Of a stretch of DNA of 64,000 bases, positions 24,223-34,160 are shown in pieces. The number at the start of each line of letters is the position of its first letter. Positions within the stretch are counted from its first letter, which is position 1. The notes beneath the pieces were generated by a model. It had not been told where the DNA came from. It did not search any database and saw only the letters and a list, made by a program, of their open reading frames with translations. Origin of the DNA: Cognatishimia sp. WU-CL00825 (GTDB lineage: Bacteria; Pseudomonadota; Alphaproteobacteria; Rhodobacterales; Rhodobacteraceae); assembly GCF_040364665.1 (NCBI RefSeq), contig NZ_BAABWX010000001.1:124001-188000 (forward strand). The letters run 5' to 3'. The position numbers and the translations under genes were made by a program.

Positions 24223-26784
24223 CTATTGTTTGGATGATGTTTGCGTTTCTCCAGATTTCCCCTCTAGAAACCGCTCTAATGCGTGATCAGTGACGTTCCA
24301 AATGGAGCGCGTTTGAACGACCCAGTGTTGCCAATCTGGATGTGCAGGCGAAAGTTCTCGGTTTTCGGCCTTGCTTAGCTGGTTGTGAAATTCACATAGA
24401 CCTAAGATCGCTGAAGCCCCGCACAAAGAATGGATTTGGGGTTGCATATTTGTTGGGGTCGGAGCATCGACTGATTTAGCAGAAAGCAAAGCTGCGACCT
24501 GCGCGCGCAGGGAAACGTGATGATGCTTTGTGCTTTCCATTCCGATATTCCGCACGACGTCACTTAAAATATCCAGTCTCAAAGTTTTGGTCGCGTCGTA
24601 TTTTGGATTCCTTGCGTCTTCTAGCGGACTGTCAGACTGCGCAATTTGGCTTAAAACAGTATTAAGCGCATCGCTAGTGATCGGTTTGGTTAATACCTCA
24701 TCCATGCCAGCCTTTTTTATGCGGGCAATCTCAGAGGGGAGGGTTTGAGCGGTCAGCGCGATTATTGGGCTGGCTTGCGATGCGCCAGTGCCTGAGCGAA
24801 TTTCCTGTGCAGCGGCAATGCCATCCATTCCAGGCATTCTGATATCCATCAGTATTAGATCATATTTGGATTGCGCGGCTTTGCTTATTCCGCTGTGTCC
24901 AGAAGACGCCAGCGAGACATCATGCCCCTCGTTTTGTAGCATTTCGCCTGTGATAAGGCGGTTGATGTCGTTGTCTTCGACCAGCAAGATAGACAGTGAT
25001 ATTGGCTTTTCTTGGGCCTGTTTTTTGCCTTCGTCAGCCAAATCCGACGCGAGGCAAATTGGTAAAGGTAACCGAAGCCAAAAAAGGCTGCCCTCGTTTT
25101 TTATGCTCTCAGCCCCAATTTGCCCCGACATCTTTTCAACCAACCGCCGGGTGATCCCTAGGCCCAAACCTGACCCCTGTTGTTGACTGGCATAAGTGGT
25201 GTCGATAACGAAAAAATCGTCAAAAATGTTGTCTAGTTCGCATTCAAGAATGCCAACCCCGCTATCGATGACACGAAATTCGATTAGATCAGCCTGACCA
25301 AAATGGTCCACCTCGACAGCGATGGTGCCGTTTGTTGTGAATTTAATTGCGTTGCCAATCAGGTTTAGCATGGCTTGTTGGATCTTATTTGCGTCCCCGA
25401 TGACGCTGTTTGGCACCGTGTCCGATACTGACAAGTCAATGGTATTACCGGAATTTTCTGCGTTTGCGCGCTGACTATCTACCAGATTTTGCATTAGGGG
25501 CCGTAATTCAATTGGCCCTAGCACCAGACTGGTTGCGTTTGCGTCTAGTTTTGAAAGGTCCAGGATGTCGTTGACATGGTGCATCAGCAAATCGCCAGAT
25601 GTTTGCATGGCGTCCAATAATGCAGCTTGTTTTTGCGTCAGTTCCGTTTTGTGCAGCAATTGTGCGGTTCCGAGAATCCCACTCAGCGGGGTTCTGATCT
25701 CATGGCTCATTACCGCCAAAAGGTTTGCTTTGGCTTTTTCACCAGCCTGGGCTTTGTCTCTTGCAAGAAGTAACTCTTTTTCAGCAGCGAGCCTGTCAGA
25801 GATGTCTCGGATGTAGGCAACATAGACTTTATCGCGTTCTATAGTTCGGGTGCTTGAAAGGGCAATCTCGATTGGAAACTGGCTTCCGTCAGGGCGCCGG
25901 CCAAAGGTTTGGGTTCGGCCTGCTTGTGTCAATCCGGAATTTTCTGGGCGATCAAACGCGCCATCACCTCGGGCCCCCAAGATTAGTGCGCTCATATGAA
26001 AGTGGGCTGTGTCAACGTGGTCTAATTGGAAAATTCGCTTGGCGGTTTCATTGAGTTCTACAATATTGCCGGCACCATCGGCGACCACGATACCATCCAA
26101 CGAAGTTTCCACCATGGATTGGAGCCAAGCGCGCGCACGGCGATTATCGTCGCTTATGGTTTGGCTGCGCTGATAAAGGCGTCGCAGAAAGATAACCAGA
26201 GCAATCAACCCCAAAATAAGCAATACCGTCACAAGGGTCAGGCGCAGCAATAAGTTGCGCATGTCAGCGCGTTGCATATCAGAATCCTGAGACGAGGTGC
26301 CAAGACCTGTGAGCGCCAGTTGTCGTACATTTGGCTCAATCCGCATTGCTTGGGCAAATATGTCGTCAAGCCCTACGTCTAAAACTTCGTCCGGGGCGTC
26401 AATAATCGCGATGGATTGATCGAGAAACTCTAAAATTGGAAAGAGGTTTTGCGTAAATTCCGGTTGTTGTCGATTGGCGGCATAGGAGCTGCTGTCGCGG
26501 AGTGTGACAATTCGGCTAAAAAAGATGTCAAAATCCTCGCGAATTTCTTGTGCTGCGCCAGGATTCGATTTTGCGTTGGCCAGCGTGGTGGTAAATCTTC
26601 TGAAATCCACCTCCGACTGAGAAAATGTCCATAAAACATTATCAGAGCGCGCGGTGGACAGGTTTTCGATTTGCCGGAAAACCGTGAGGGCCAAAACGGT
26701 GATTTGGAACAGTACGATGGCGAGTATTACAACAAAGAAACCGGTTCTAATTCCGCTTCGCGTGTACATCCCTTGACCGATCAT
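24223..26784 (-). CDS. Hybrid sensor histidine kinase with receiver and HPt-like domains
   Basis: 853 residues. A first membrane span (about 12-34) and a second (about 180-202) enclose a periplasmic sensor region; then a PAS domain (about 220-335), HisKA with MSHEIRTPLSG (His361), HATPase with NLIGNAIKFT and GSGLGLGITRRLV, a receiver with LILMDIRMPGMDG (Asp647), and a C-terminal HPt-like part in which IHSLCGASAILGL gives His785. All relay steps (His-Asp-His) are present in one chain. It lies downstream of a molybdopterin-fold protein and divergent from a LuxR-type regulator, its probable output. Confidence 0.93.
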   Translation of the reverse strand: MIGQGMYTRSGIRTGFFVVILAIVLFQITVLALTVFRQIENLSTARSDNVLWTFSQSEVDFRRFTTTLANAKSNPGAAQEIREDFDIFFSRIVTLRDSSSYAANRQQPEFTQNLFPILEFLDQSIAIIDAPDEVLDVGLDDIFAQAMRIEPNVRQLALTGLGTSSQDSDMQRADMRNLLLRLTLVTVLLILGLIALVIFLRRLYQRSQTISDDNRRARAWLQSMVETSLDGIVVADGAGNIVELNETAKRIFQLDHVDTAHFHMSALILGARGDGAFDRPENSGLTQAGRTQTFGRRPDGSQFPIEIALSSTRTIERDKVYVAYIRDISDRLAAEKELLLARDKAQAGEKAKANLLAVMSHEIRTPLSGILGTAQLLHKTELTQKQAALLDAMQTSGDLLMHHVNDILDLSKLDANATSLVLGPIELRPLMQNLVDSQRANAENSGNTIDLSVSDTVPNSVIGDANKIQQAMLNLIGNAIKFTTNGTIAVEVDHFGQADLIEFRVIDSGVGILECELDNIFDDFFVIDTTYASQQQGSGLGLGITRRLVEKMSGQIGAESIKNEGSLFWLRLPLPICLASDLADEGKKQAQEKPISLSILLVEDNDINRLITGEMLQNEGHDVSLASSGHSGISKAAQSKYDLILMDIRMPGMDGIAAAQEIRSGTGASQASPIIALTAQTLPSEIARIKKAGMDEVLTKPITSDALNTVLSQIAQSDSPLEDARNPKYDATKTLRLDILSDVVRNIGMESTKHHHVSLRAQVAALLSAKSVDAPTPTNMQPQIHSLCGASAILGLCEFHNQLSKAENRELSPAHPDWQHWVVQTRSIWNVTDHALERFLEGKSGETQTSSKQ

Positions 26785-26804
26785 TTTGCGTCTGCAAGCT
26801 TAGG

Positions 26805-27311
26805 TTAGTCGACAACTTCTATCCGGTCCAGTTGCCAGATACTACGCGAATAAATGGTTTCTGACTTGTACTCTAGCTTAGAGTCAAAGGGATAGATGAT
26901 CCAAAGCGGCCCCTTGTCACGCCGCAACATGGGGGCACCGTTGCGTGAAAATGCAATAATCGGGCCACCGGCTATTGCATCACTTAGGGGTATTTCCACG
27001 TGGTAGTCATTTATGGCACTCGCTATAACTGAAGAGCCTTTCATGTCCAGTCGATCAACAAACTCGTGCAGCGATACGCCTGAAAAGGTTTGTTTGCCGT
27101 CGGTCCAAATCGTCGTTGTTTCTATCTTAGTACGCGGCATGTTTTGCAGCATTTTCATGTCGAAAACCGCGCTATCGACTGTATTTTTGGCAGAAATGTT
27201 ACCGGAAACTGTGAGTAAGATTTGCCCTGTTGCTCTAGAAAGCATCTCGGCGTTCGCAATAGCCGCAGATAGGAAAAAAATGAGACAAGATAAGACGATG
27301 CGGAAATTCAT
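26805..27311 (-). CDS. Secreted molybdopterin-binding-fold protein
   Basis: 168 residues from ATG 27311 (a TTG at 27326 is also in frame). The signal peptide MNFRIVLSCLIFFLSAAIANA is clear. The mature part resembles the oxidoreductase molybdopterin-binding (SUOX-type) fold: TFSGVSLHEFVDRLDMKG, NDYHVEIPLSDA, RDKGPLWIIYPFDS. No cysteine is present in the mature chain, so the usual Cys ligand to molybdenum is missing and it may not be an enzyme. It lies 20 bp upstream of the hybrid kinase on the same strand, suggesting a sensory partner. Confidence 0.75.
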   Translation of the reverse strand: MNFRIVLSCLIFFLSAAIANAEMLSRATGQILLTVSGNISAKNTVDSAVFDMKMLQNMPRTKIETTTIWTDGKQTFSGVSLHEFVDRLDMKGSSVIASAINDYHVEIPLSDAIAGGPIIAFSRNGAPMLRRDKGPLWIIYPFDSKLEYKSETIYSRSIWQLDRIEVVD

Positions 27312-27326
27312 TGTGGATCTTTTCAA

Positions 27327-27548
27327 ATAAGTAGCTGAATTCTTGTGTCACAATAATCAGACAAGAGCACCAGTTCTATTGATCGCAGCCCCATACGAAA
27401 GTATAGTGATAGGTGTGGCCAGATTGCTTTGACCTCGTGTTGTACTATGGTGCGACGAGACCGTTTTACCTTGTGTTTTAGATTATTTAGTTTTTGTTTT
27501 AACCAGAGTTGACTTAGTAAGTCGCCAAAGAACTGTTGAAGCTTTGAT
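27327..27548. promoter_or_regulatory. Divergent promoter region of the kinase operon and the response regulator
   Basis: 222 bp, AT-rich, between the molybdopterin-fold gene (minus) and the LuxR-type regulator (plus). Both promoters must be here. No clear operator palindrome was found. Confidence 0.35.
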
Positions 27549-28157
27549 ATGCGAATACTGATAGCTGATGATCATGATATGGTGCGAGAAACCCTATCAG
27601 CCTATTTGGAAAATGAAGGTGATGCGCAGGTTGAAACCGCGCATTCGTTGGCAAGTGCTTTAGAGCTTGCCAAAAAGTCCGGGCCATTTGATCTGATATT
27701 GTTAGATTATGATATGCCGGGCATGTTCGGGCTAGAGGGGCTTAAGCAAGCACTCGAGGCGCAGGTTGCGCGGGGTGTCGCGATCTTGTCGGGCAATGCA
27801 CCGCACTCGGTAGCGCAAGATGCTATCGACAATGGGGCCATTGGGTTTTTACCTAAAACGATGACCGCCAAAAGCCTTGTGCATGCGGTGCAATTCATGG
27901 TCGCCGGTGAAACGTTTTTCCCGGTGTCTCACCTCAGCGATCAAGCAGAAGAAAATCCTTTGGCCAAACAGCTGAGTAAACGCGAATTCGAAGTTCTGAA
28001 TGGTCTTTGCCGTGGCTTGTCCAATAAAGAAATTGCGCGTGAGTTAGAATTGCAGGAAGTGACCATCAAGTTACACGTGCGTACGCTTTGCCGAAAACTC
28101 GAGGCCAAAAATCGCACGCAAGCGGCAATGATCGCCAAAGAAGCCCGACTTTTTTAG
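27549..28157 (+). CDS. LuxR/NarL-family response regulator
   Basis: 202 residues. The receiver shows ADDHDM, the phospho-acceptor Asp53 in LILLDYDMPGM, and the KT pair in GFLPKTMTAKS. The C-terminal helix-turn-helix is LSKREFEVLNGLCRGLSNKEIARELELQEVTIKLHVRTLCRKL. It is divergent from the kinase locus and is its likely target. A GACTG/CAGTC hairpin follows the stop. Confidence 0.93.
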   Translation: MRILIADDHDMVRETLSAYLENEGDAQVETAHSLASALELAKKSGPFDLILLDYDMPGMFGLEGLKQALEAQVARGVAILSGNAPHSVAQDAIDNGAIGFLPKTMTAKSLVHAVQFMVAGETFFPVSHLSDQAEENPLAKQLSKREFEVLNGLCRGLSNKEIARELELQEVTIKLHVRTLCRKLEAKNRTQAAMIAKEARLF

Positions 28158-28261
28158 ACTGGCTTTCGCAGTCCGCATTACCCCGAAAATGACAAGGTTT
28201 CGATCAAATTGCGCTTTGATTGTAAGTAGATGTGTGCAGGAACATAAAACCTGAGGTAAAA

Positions 28262-29181
28262 ATGCGCTTTTTAAGATTTCTTGCGGTCGCGGGCCTGGCA
28301 TTCGCCTTGTTATCGCCCCTCAAGGGTGCCAACGCACAAACGCAAGTTGGATATGGCCGGTTGATCGTAAATGATTTTTTGGGGGATGGGCATGATCGTT
28401 GGCGCAGTGGGTCCATTGCCGCTAGCCATATTTTTGGCACGCCTTGGGGCGGTGCATTGCCTACCAGGCCTGGCGAGAACATCGAGTTGCGTATTCTTGG
28501 TCAAATCATAGCGCCTGAAAACCTTGTCTCGCCGGGTGTTGGTGATCGACCCTATGTTGGGGCGCTGTCACTGGGTGTTCATACCCATTTCAAACCCAAG
28601 ATGATTGACTACTCACTTGGGGCCGACGTTGTCATTCTTGGTCCGCAAACCGGTTTGGCAGATCTGCAATCCTGGTTGCATCAGGGATTTGGCCTTGCGG
28701 GTCCCTCTGCGAGCGTGCTGGCCAATCAAGTAGGCAATGACGTCAAGCTCGCCGCGGTTGCCGAAGCCGGGCAGGTCTTTAACATTGGGGCAAACAGTCA
28801 GATACGACCTTTTGCAGAAGCGCGCTTTGGTCTGGAAACTTTGCTGCGCGTTGGCTTTGACTTGTCGATTGGGGCAAACATGGCGAACGATTTGTGGGTG
28901 CGTGACCCCGTCAGTGGTCAACGATATCGTACGATGAGACGCGCCGAAAGTGGCCTGTCTATGCATTCGGCGCAGATGTCGGCTTTGTCGAAAAGAGTGA
29001 ATTTCTACCTGCCTCATCAGGTGTGACACCAGAGCAGGTTCGCAGTCGCCTGCGGGCAGGCATTCAATGGCAAGGTGCTCAGCATTCGATGTTTTATGGT
29101 GTCACTTGGCTTAGCCCAGAGTTTCAAGGCCAATCCAATGGCCAAGTTGTTGGGGCCATTCGCGTTAAGTTTGAGTTTTAA
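28262..29181 (+). pseudogene. LpxR-like outer-membrane lipid A-modifying family gene, broken by a one-base deletion
   Basis: The start ATG 28262 follows GAGGTAAAA and a signal peptide (MRFLRFLAVAGLAFALLSPL...ANA). The frame reads to about 28957 with LpxR-family (DUF2219) stretches: GYGRLIVNDFLGDGHDRWRS, GDRPYVGALSLGVHTHFKPK, RPFAEARFGLETLLRVG. It then slips: the first frame ends at 29026 in unrelated residues, while the next frame continues YAFGADVGFVEKSEFLPASS, ...RSRLRAGIQWQGAQHSMFYG and closes at a TAA at 29181 with the family's C-terminal beta-strand (AIRVKFEF). A single missing base near 28959 restores one 307-residue protein. It may be a real pseudogene or a sequencing error. Confidence 0.82.
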
Positions 29182-29278
29182 GTCTTAGTATCAAAAAGAG
29201 ATTCTTTAGGGGCTTCCCACAGCGAATCACTTTTGCTACCCTCGTGATAATAAAAAAACGAGAGGCAGGACACGAGCA

Positions 29279-30340
29279 ATGGGAACGGGCTTTTTGGGCA
29301 CGTTCGTCATCTCTTGGTCGCAAACAGAAATAGATGGCTTAAAAGCCGCACCAATAAGCGCTGTACAACAAGGCGCGGTGTGGACTTGGAATGGTGAAAC
29401 CGTTCGCGTTGATGGGCCTACAGATGTGTTGCGACTTGAGCGCGGCGAAGGCGAAACGATGTTGCGGCGCAAAGCGGCGCGCATGGTGCGCAAGCTCGTT
29501 GGCGCAGCGATGACGAATGCGACACGGCTAGATGAGGTGGTTGTTGAAGAGGGCAGCCCTGATAGTAGTTTTGTCGTCACAGACGGGCAGAACAGTTATA
29601 CTGTGACCTTGATCGAGGTGCATGATGGTGCACCGCTTTTGATGTTTGTGGACAGCATTCCTCCCGCACAAACCGACCTATGGGTGGTGCATCATACGCT
29701 TGGGGAAAGCCCCCAAGATCCGCTCGATCCAGAAGCTGCACGGGTCATTTGTTTCACCCCTGGCACGTTGATTGAAACTCCAAATGGTGCTTTGCCAATC
29801 CAACAGTTGCGCGAAGGTGATCTGGTGCAGACCAAAGACAATGGCGCGCAAGAAATTCAATGGATTGGATCGCGGAAAATGACCGGGGCCCGTTTGTTTG
29901 CTTTGCCAAAACTGCGCCCCATTCGTATCAAGCCCGGTGCCTTAGGGGCCAATTGGCCCATGCAAGAATTGATCGTTTCACCGGAACATCGTGTTTTGGT
30001 GCGCGGCGAGGTGGCACGCGCATTGTTCAACACACCCGAAGTTCTGGTTTCGGCGCGGCAACTTGAAAACGGCCATAGCATAGGTGTCGATTATAGGCTT
30101 CGGGAAGTGACCTATGTGCATTTGCTTTTGCCTAGGCATGAAATTCTTTTTGCCAATGGTATTGAAACAGAGAGCTTTCACCCTGCGAATACAGCTTTGT
30201 CCTCGCTTGGCACAGAGGATCGCAGCAGATTGCTTGCTTTGAATCCCGACCTGGCGATACGTCCCTTTAGTTACGGCGACCATGCACGCCGGCAACTGAC
30301 TTCCTCCGAAGCCGCTATTTTCAAACATGAAGCCGCCTAA
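29279..30340 (+). CDS. Hint-domain (hedgehog/intein-like) protein
   Basis: 353 residues. The first 150 or so are low in recognisable motifs. At Cys158 begins ICFTPGTLIETPNGALPIQQLREGDLVQT, the Hint_2 opening with its self-splicing-type cysteine, followed by VSPEHRVLVRG (block B-like, with His) and YVHLLLPRHEILFANGIETESFHP. Rhodobacterales carry several such proteins, often with adhesin or RTX neighbours; here it is alone. The cysteine and histidine suggest autocatalytic cleavage is possible. The N-terminus at 29279 is the only good ATG. Confidence 0.82.
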   Translation: MGTGFLGTFVISWSQTEIDGLKAAPISAVQQGAVWTWNGETVRVDGPTDVLRLERGEGETMLRRKAARMVRKLVGAAMTNATRLDEVVVEEGSPDSSFVVTDGQNSYTVTLIEVHDGAPLLMFVDSIPPAQTDLWVVHHTLGESPQDPLDPEAARVICFTPGTLIETPNGALPIQQLREGDLVQTKDNGAQEIQWIGSRKMTGARLFALPKLRPIRIKPGALGANWPMQELIVSPEHRVLVRGEVARALFNTPEVLVSARQLENGHSIGVDYRLREVTYVHLLLPRHEILFANGIETESFHPANTALSSLGTEDRSRLLALNPDLAIRPFSYGDHARRQLTSSEAAIFKHEAA

Positions 30341-30540
30341 TCCTCAAAGAAAGACGCTGTGGTTGCGGCCTGTCTAGATAAGTTGGCACGACGACGTGAT
30401 GTTCTGTTGACACCCGACAGACTCGGCGTATAAGCGCGCATTCATTGGTGTTGGTGGCCCCCGCAAGGGGATTCCTGTCAATTCGGCACAATCCGAATAG
30501 AGGACAACGCCCTTCGAAACCTAAACGAAGGAGAACAGTC
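30341..30540. promoter_or_regulatory. rpsD upstream region
   Basis: 200 bp without a gene. A CCCC-GCAA-GGGG hairpin with a GNRA tetraloop lies at 30459-30470. It could be part of an S4 autoregulatory leader, but I recognise no known leader fold. Confidence 0.35.
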
Positions 30541-31161
30541 GTGACTAAACGTACGTCTGCCAAGTATAAAATTGATCGCCGCATGGGCGAAAATATCTGG
30601 GGCCGTCCTAAATCCCCAGTTAACCGTCGCGAATATGGCCCCGGCCAGCACGGTCAGCGCCGTAAGGGCAAACTTTCCGATTTCGGTATTCAGTTGCGCG
30701 CCAAGCAAAAGCTGAAAGGTTACTACGGTGATCTGACCGAGAAGCAATTCCGCCGCATCTATGGCGAAGCTGAGCGTGTTAAAGGCGATACAGGTGAAAA
30801 CCTGATCGGCCTGCTGGAACGCCGCTTGGACGCTGTTGTTTATCGCGCAAAATTTGTAGCTACTGTTTTTGCAGCGCGCCAGTTCGTGAACCACGGCCAC
30901 GTCAAAGTGAACGGCAAAAAGGTAAACATCCCTTCTTACCGTGTTAAAGAAGGCGACGTTATCGAAGTGCGTGACAAGTCCAAGCAATTGGCTGTTCTGC
31001 TCGAAGCCGTTGCTTTGCCAGAGCGTGACGTTCCCGACTACATGGACGTAGATCACTCTAAGATGACAGCGACTTTCGTTCGTACGCCTGGTCTGACCGA
31101 TGTGCCTTACCCGGTCATCATGGAACCAAACTTGGTTGTTGAATTCTACGCGAAGAACTAA
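30541..31161 (+). CDS. rpsD: 30S ribosomal protein S4
   Basis: 206 residues from GTG 30541 behind AAGGAG. It begins [21 protein letters not shown] and holds the S4 RNA-binding domain ([39 protein letters not shown]). It nucleates assembly of the 30S body. The open frame upstream to 30445 lies in the leader. The gene is monocistronic, ended by a strong terminator. Confidence 0.97.
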   Translation: MTKRTSAKYKIDRRMGENIWGRPKSPVNRREYGPGQHGQRRKGKLSDFGIQLRAKQKLKGYYGDLTEKQFRRIYGEAERVKGDTGENLIGLLERRLDAVVYRAKFVATVFAARQFVNHGHVKVNGKKVNIPSYRVKEGDVIEVRDKSKQLAVLLEAVALPERDVPDYMDVDHSKMTATFVRTPGLTDVPYPVIMEPNLVVEFYAKN

Positions 31162-31184
31162 TCTTCGCCGACATTGTTAAATAT

Positions 31185-31220
31185 GGGCCGTGTCAGGGAA
31201 CTGACGCGGCCCTTTTTGTT
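31185..31220 (+). terminator. Rho-independent terminator of rpsD
   Basis: GGGCCGTGTCAG, GGAA loop, CTGACGCGGCCC, followed by TTTTTGTT. A 12-bp stem with one mismatch; textbook form. Confidence 0.92.
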
Positions 31221-31403
31221 TTGCCGCTTGTGTGGCGCTTAAACTCTACTTTAACAGCCAATTGCCGCTGCAATCCGGCCAAAGGTGTGCCTTGCGCGCA
31301 TCGGAGAGGGAATTGCGTCGTTCAGAAAAAGTTGTGTTGGCGAATGGTGCTGGTTTTGTGAACAGGGTGCCGATAGAACGGCGTGGCGAAAAGGAGAGCA
31401 CCA

Positions 31404-32489
31404 ATGAGCCGCATTTCACCGCAACCTGGTATTATGGAGATCGCTTTATACGAAGGCGGTCAATCCACGATCGAGGGGGTTTCGGACTTTGTTAAGCTGT
31501 CGTCAAATGAAAACCCATATGGGCCAAGTGACGCTGCAAAAGAAGCGTTTCGCAAACTTGGCATGAATTTGCATCGCTATCCTGGGACTGATCACGCCCA
31601 GTTGCGTGGCGCAATCGCGGATATTCACGGGTTGAATGCCGAGCAAATTATCTGTGGTGTCGGGTCTGACGAAGTGCTGCAATTCATCTCTCAGGCCTTT
31701 GCGGGTCCTGGTGATGAAGTAATCTATACCGAGCACGGGTTTTCCATGTACCCGATCCTTGCACACGCCTGCGGCGCCACGCCCGTCAAAGTGCCAGAGC
31801 GGGAGCGGGTTGTTGATGTTGATGCAGTGTTGAATGCCTGCACTGAACGCACGCGCATCGTGTTTATTGCCAACCCAGCCAACCCGACCAGCACCATGAT
31901 TGGCTCAAACGAAGTGACGCGATTGGCAGATGGCCTCCCCGAAGGCGCACTGCTTGTGCTTGACGGTGCTTATGCAGAGTACGTCGAAGGTTTTGACGGC
32001 GGAGCAGCCATGGTGCAAGCCCGCGACAATGTGATTATGACGCGTACTTTCTCAAAGATTCACGGCCTAGGTGGTTTGCGCATTGGGTGGGGCTATGCGC
32101 CCAAGCCGATCATCGAAATCTTGAACCGAATTCGACAGCCTTTCAATCTTTCCGAGGTGCAGCTTGGGGTGGCAGAAGCCGCCATGCGAGACACAGAATT
32201 TGTTAAGAAATGTCTTGTGGACAATACGCGTATGCGGGCGTGGCTTGCAAAGGCTCTGGCCGAAATCGGCGTGCCGTCTGACACGTCTTGCACAAATTTC
32301 ATCTTGGCACGATTTGCTTCGGAAGAGGAAGCGACAGCTTGCGATGCTTATCTTAAAAGCCAGGGTGTTATCGTGCGCAAGGTCGCTGGATATGGACTTC
32401 CAAATTGCTTGCGAATTACAGTGGGTGACGAAGCTGGGTGTCGCCGGGTTGCCCACGCAGTGAAGAGTTTCAAGGAAGCCGCCGAATGA
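31404..32489 (+). CDS. hisC: Histidinol-phosphate aminotransferase
   Basis: 361 residues from ATG 31404, which follows AAGGAG. PLP-fold motifs are [10 protein letters not shown] near the start, [22 protein letters not shown] and the Schiff-base lysine region [17 protein letters not shown]. Members of this subgroup accept histidinol phosphate and often aromatic amino acids. It overlaps a TyrA-type dehydrogenase by 4 bp, which suggests that here it works in tyrosine/phenylalanine synthesis, perhaps besides histidine. Confidence 0.92.
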   Translation: MSRISPQPGIMEIALYEGGQSTIEGVSDFVKLSSNENPYGPSDAAKEAFRKLGMNLHRYPGTDHAQLRGAIADIHGLNAEQIICGVGSDEVLQFISQAFAGPGDEVIYTEHGFSMYPILAHACGATPVKVPERERVVDVDAVLNACTERTRIVFIANPANPTSTMIGSNEVTRLADGLPEGALLVLDGAYAEYVEGFDGGAAMVQARDNVIMTRTFSKIHGLGGLRIGWGYAPKPIIEILNRIRQPFNLSEVQLGVAEAAMRDTEFVKKCLVDNTRMRAWLAKALAEIGVPSDTSCTNFILARFASEEEATACDAYLKSQGVIVRKVAGYGLPNCLRITVGDEAGCRRVAHAVKSFKEAAE

Positions 32490-33400
32490 GCCAAATCTAC
32501 GATCGTGTTGCTTTGATTGGTTTGGGTCTTATTGCTTCGTCGATGTATTGGGCATGCAAGCGAGATGGCTTGGTGGGTGAAGTTACGGGCTATGCCAAAA
32601 GCACAGAGACGCGTGATACGGCGCGCCGCATCGGGCTTTGTGATCGAGTTTGTGACACCATTGAAGAGGCCGTGAAAGATGCCGATCTGGTTGTCCTTTG
32701 TGTGCCTGTTGGCGTTATGGGGGATGTTGCGGCGCAAATTGCGCCGCATTTGAAAGCCGGTGCAACCGTTTCCGATGTTGGCTCTGTGAAGCGCTTTGTA
32801 ATTGATGTTGTGACGCCCCAATTGCCGGCCGAGGTTCATTTTGTACCTGCGCATCCATTGGCTGGTACGGAACACTCTGGGCCGGAATCTGGTTTTGCAG
32901 AACTTTTTGACAATCGTTGGTGTTTGCTGGTCACTGACGATCAAACAGATCGGACCGCAGCCGACACGTTGAAGTCATTTTGGATCGCAATGGGGTCCAA
33001 CGTTGAAGAAATGGATGCGGACCACCACGATCTTGTTTTGTCCGTCACCTCCCACACACCGCATTTGATTGCCTATACCATGGTTGGCGTCGCAGACGAT
33101 TTGCGTCGGGTATCCGAAAGCGAAGTTATTAAATATTCTGCGTCAGGCTTTAGGGACTTCACCCGTATTGCTGCAAGCGATCCGACGATGTGGCGCGATG
33201 TATTTCTGTCAAACAAGGACGCAACGCTTGAAATTTTGGGCCGCTTTACCGAAGAATTGTTCGCTTTGCAGCGGGCTATTCGCCAGGGCGACGGGGCACA
33301 TCTGCACGACTATTTTACGCGCACACGCGCGATACGTCGCGGCATTATCGAAGCAGGGCAAGACACGGATGCGCCTGATTTTGGTCGAGGCGCGTCTTAA
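32486..33400 (+). CDS. tyrA: Prephenate/arogenate (cyclohexadienyl) dehydrogenase
   Basis: 304 residues. The NAD-binding start is [21 protein letters not shown], followed by [34 protein letters not shown] (the substrate-binding His) and [15 protein letters not shown], all typical of TyrA. It oxidatively decarboxylates prephenate or arogenate in tyrosine synthesis. It overlaps hisC and runs 1 bp into the extensin-like gene. Some close relatives are named TyrC; the preference between prephenate and arogenate cannot be read here. Confidence 0.9.
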   Translation: MSQIYDRVALIGLGLIASSMYWACKRDGLVGEVTGYAKSTETRDTARRIGLCDRVCDTIEEAVKDADLVVLCVPVGVMGDVAAQIAPHLKAGATVSDVGSVKRFVIDVVTPQLPAEVHFVPAHPLAGTEHSGPESGFAELFDNRWCLLVTDDQTDRTAADTLKSFWIAMGSNVEEMDADHHDLVLSVTSHTPHLIAYTMVGVADDLRRVSESEVIKYSASGFRDFTRIAASDPTMWRDVFLSNKDATLEILGRFTEELFALQRAIRQGDGAHLHDYFTRTRAIRRGIIEAGQDTDAPDFGRGAS

Positions 33401-34158
33401 TGTGGTTGCGCGCAGGTGTCATTGTGTTTGCTTTGATCGGAAGCGTTGTGCATGCAAACGCCCCTGCGATTTCCTTGCGACCTGTGGCCCGCATCGACAT
33501 CTATCCGGTCGCTTTGCCAACATTTGCCCCTGCGGTGTCGCTGCGCCCGGTGATTAGGCCGCGTTCTGTTCACCGGGCAAAACAGCCCAGAATAGATCGG
33601 GTTTTTAAATCAAAGGCACAATCGGCCAACAATATTGGACGCATTTGCCGCGACCGCGATTTGCAAGGCGTTGTCGTTGGACGGGTCCCCGCTAAATTGC
33701 GCGGATGTGGCATTGATAACGCCGTCAAACTCTTCTCGGTTTCAGGCGTGCGTCTTAGTATGCCTGTTGTTATGGAGTGTGGTACCGCAAAATCATTGAA
33801 AACATGGGTCGAGGGTGGTCTTGCCAAAGCGGTGGGCGGAACAGGTGGTGGCGTGTCAAAATTGCAAGTTGCGGCTGGTTATGCCTGCAGGACACGCAAC
33901 AGCAGGCCGGGGGCCAAAATTTCGGAACACGGCAAAGGCCGGGCGATCGACATTTCGGCAATTTATCTTGAAAACGGTGACCGTATTTCTGTTCTAAACG
34001 ATTGGGGGCGGGGCAAAAACGGTCGTATGCTTAAGAAAATGCACCAATCCGCCTGTGGCCCATTTGGAACAGTTTTGGGCCCTGAAAGTGATCGTCATCA
34101 CAAAGATCATTTTCATTTCGACGTCGCGCGGCACAGAAGCGGCCCCTATTGTCGTTAG
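33400..34158 (+). CDS. Extensin-like C-terminal domain protein
   Basis: 252 residues with a signal peptide ([19 protein letters not shown]) and a proline/arginine-rich stretch up to about 70. The rest is the extensin-like domain: CGIDNAVKLFSVSGVRLSMP, GYACRTRNSRPGAKISEHGKGRAIDIS and DHFHFDVARHRSGPYC, a fold shared with metal-binding LAS-type peptidases (His in SEHGKGRAIDIS and HFHFD). A role in cell-wall hydrolysis is plausible. Its ATG overlaps the tyrA stop, so it is cotranscribed. Confidence 0.87.
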   Translation: MWLRAGVIVFALIGSVVHANAPAISLRPVARIDIYPVALPTFAPAVSLRPVIRPRSVHRAKQPRIDRVFKSKAQSANNIGRICRDRDLQGVVVGRVPAKLRGCGIDNAVKLFSVSGVRLSMPVVMECGTAKSLKTWVEGGLAKAVGGTGGGVSKLQVAAGYACRTRNSRPGAKISEHGKGRAIDISAIYLENGDRISVLNDWGRGKNGRMLKKMHQSACGPFGTVLGPESDRHHKDHFHFDVARHRSGPYCR

Positions 34159-34160
34159 GT

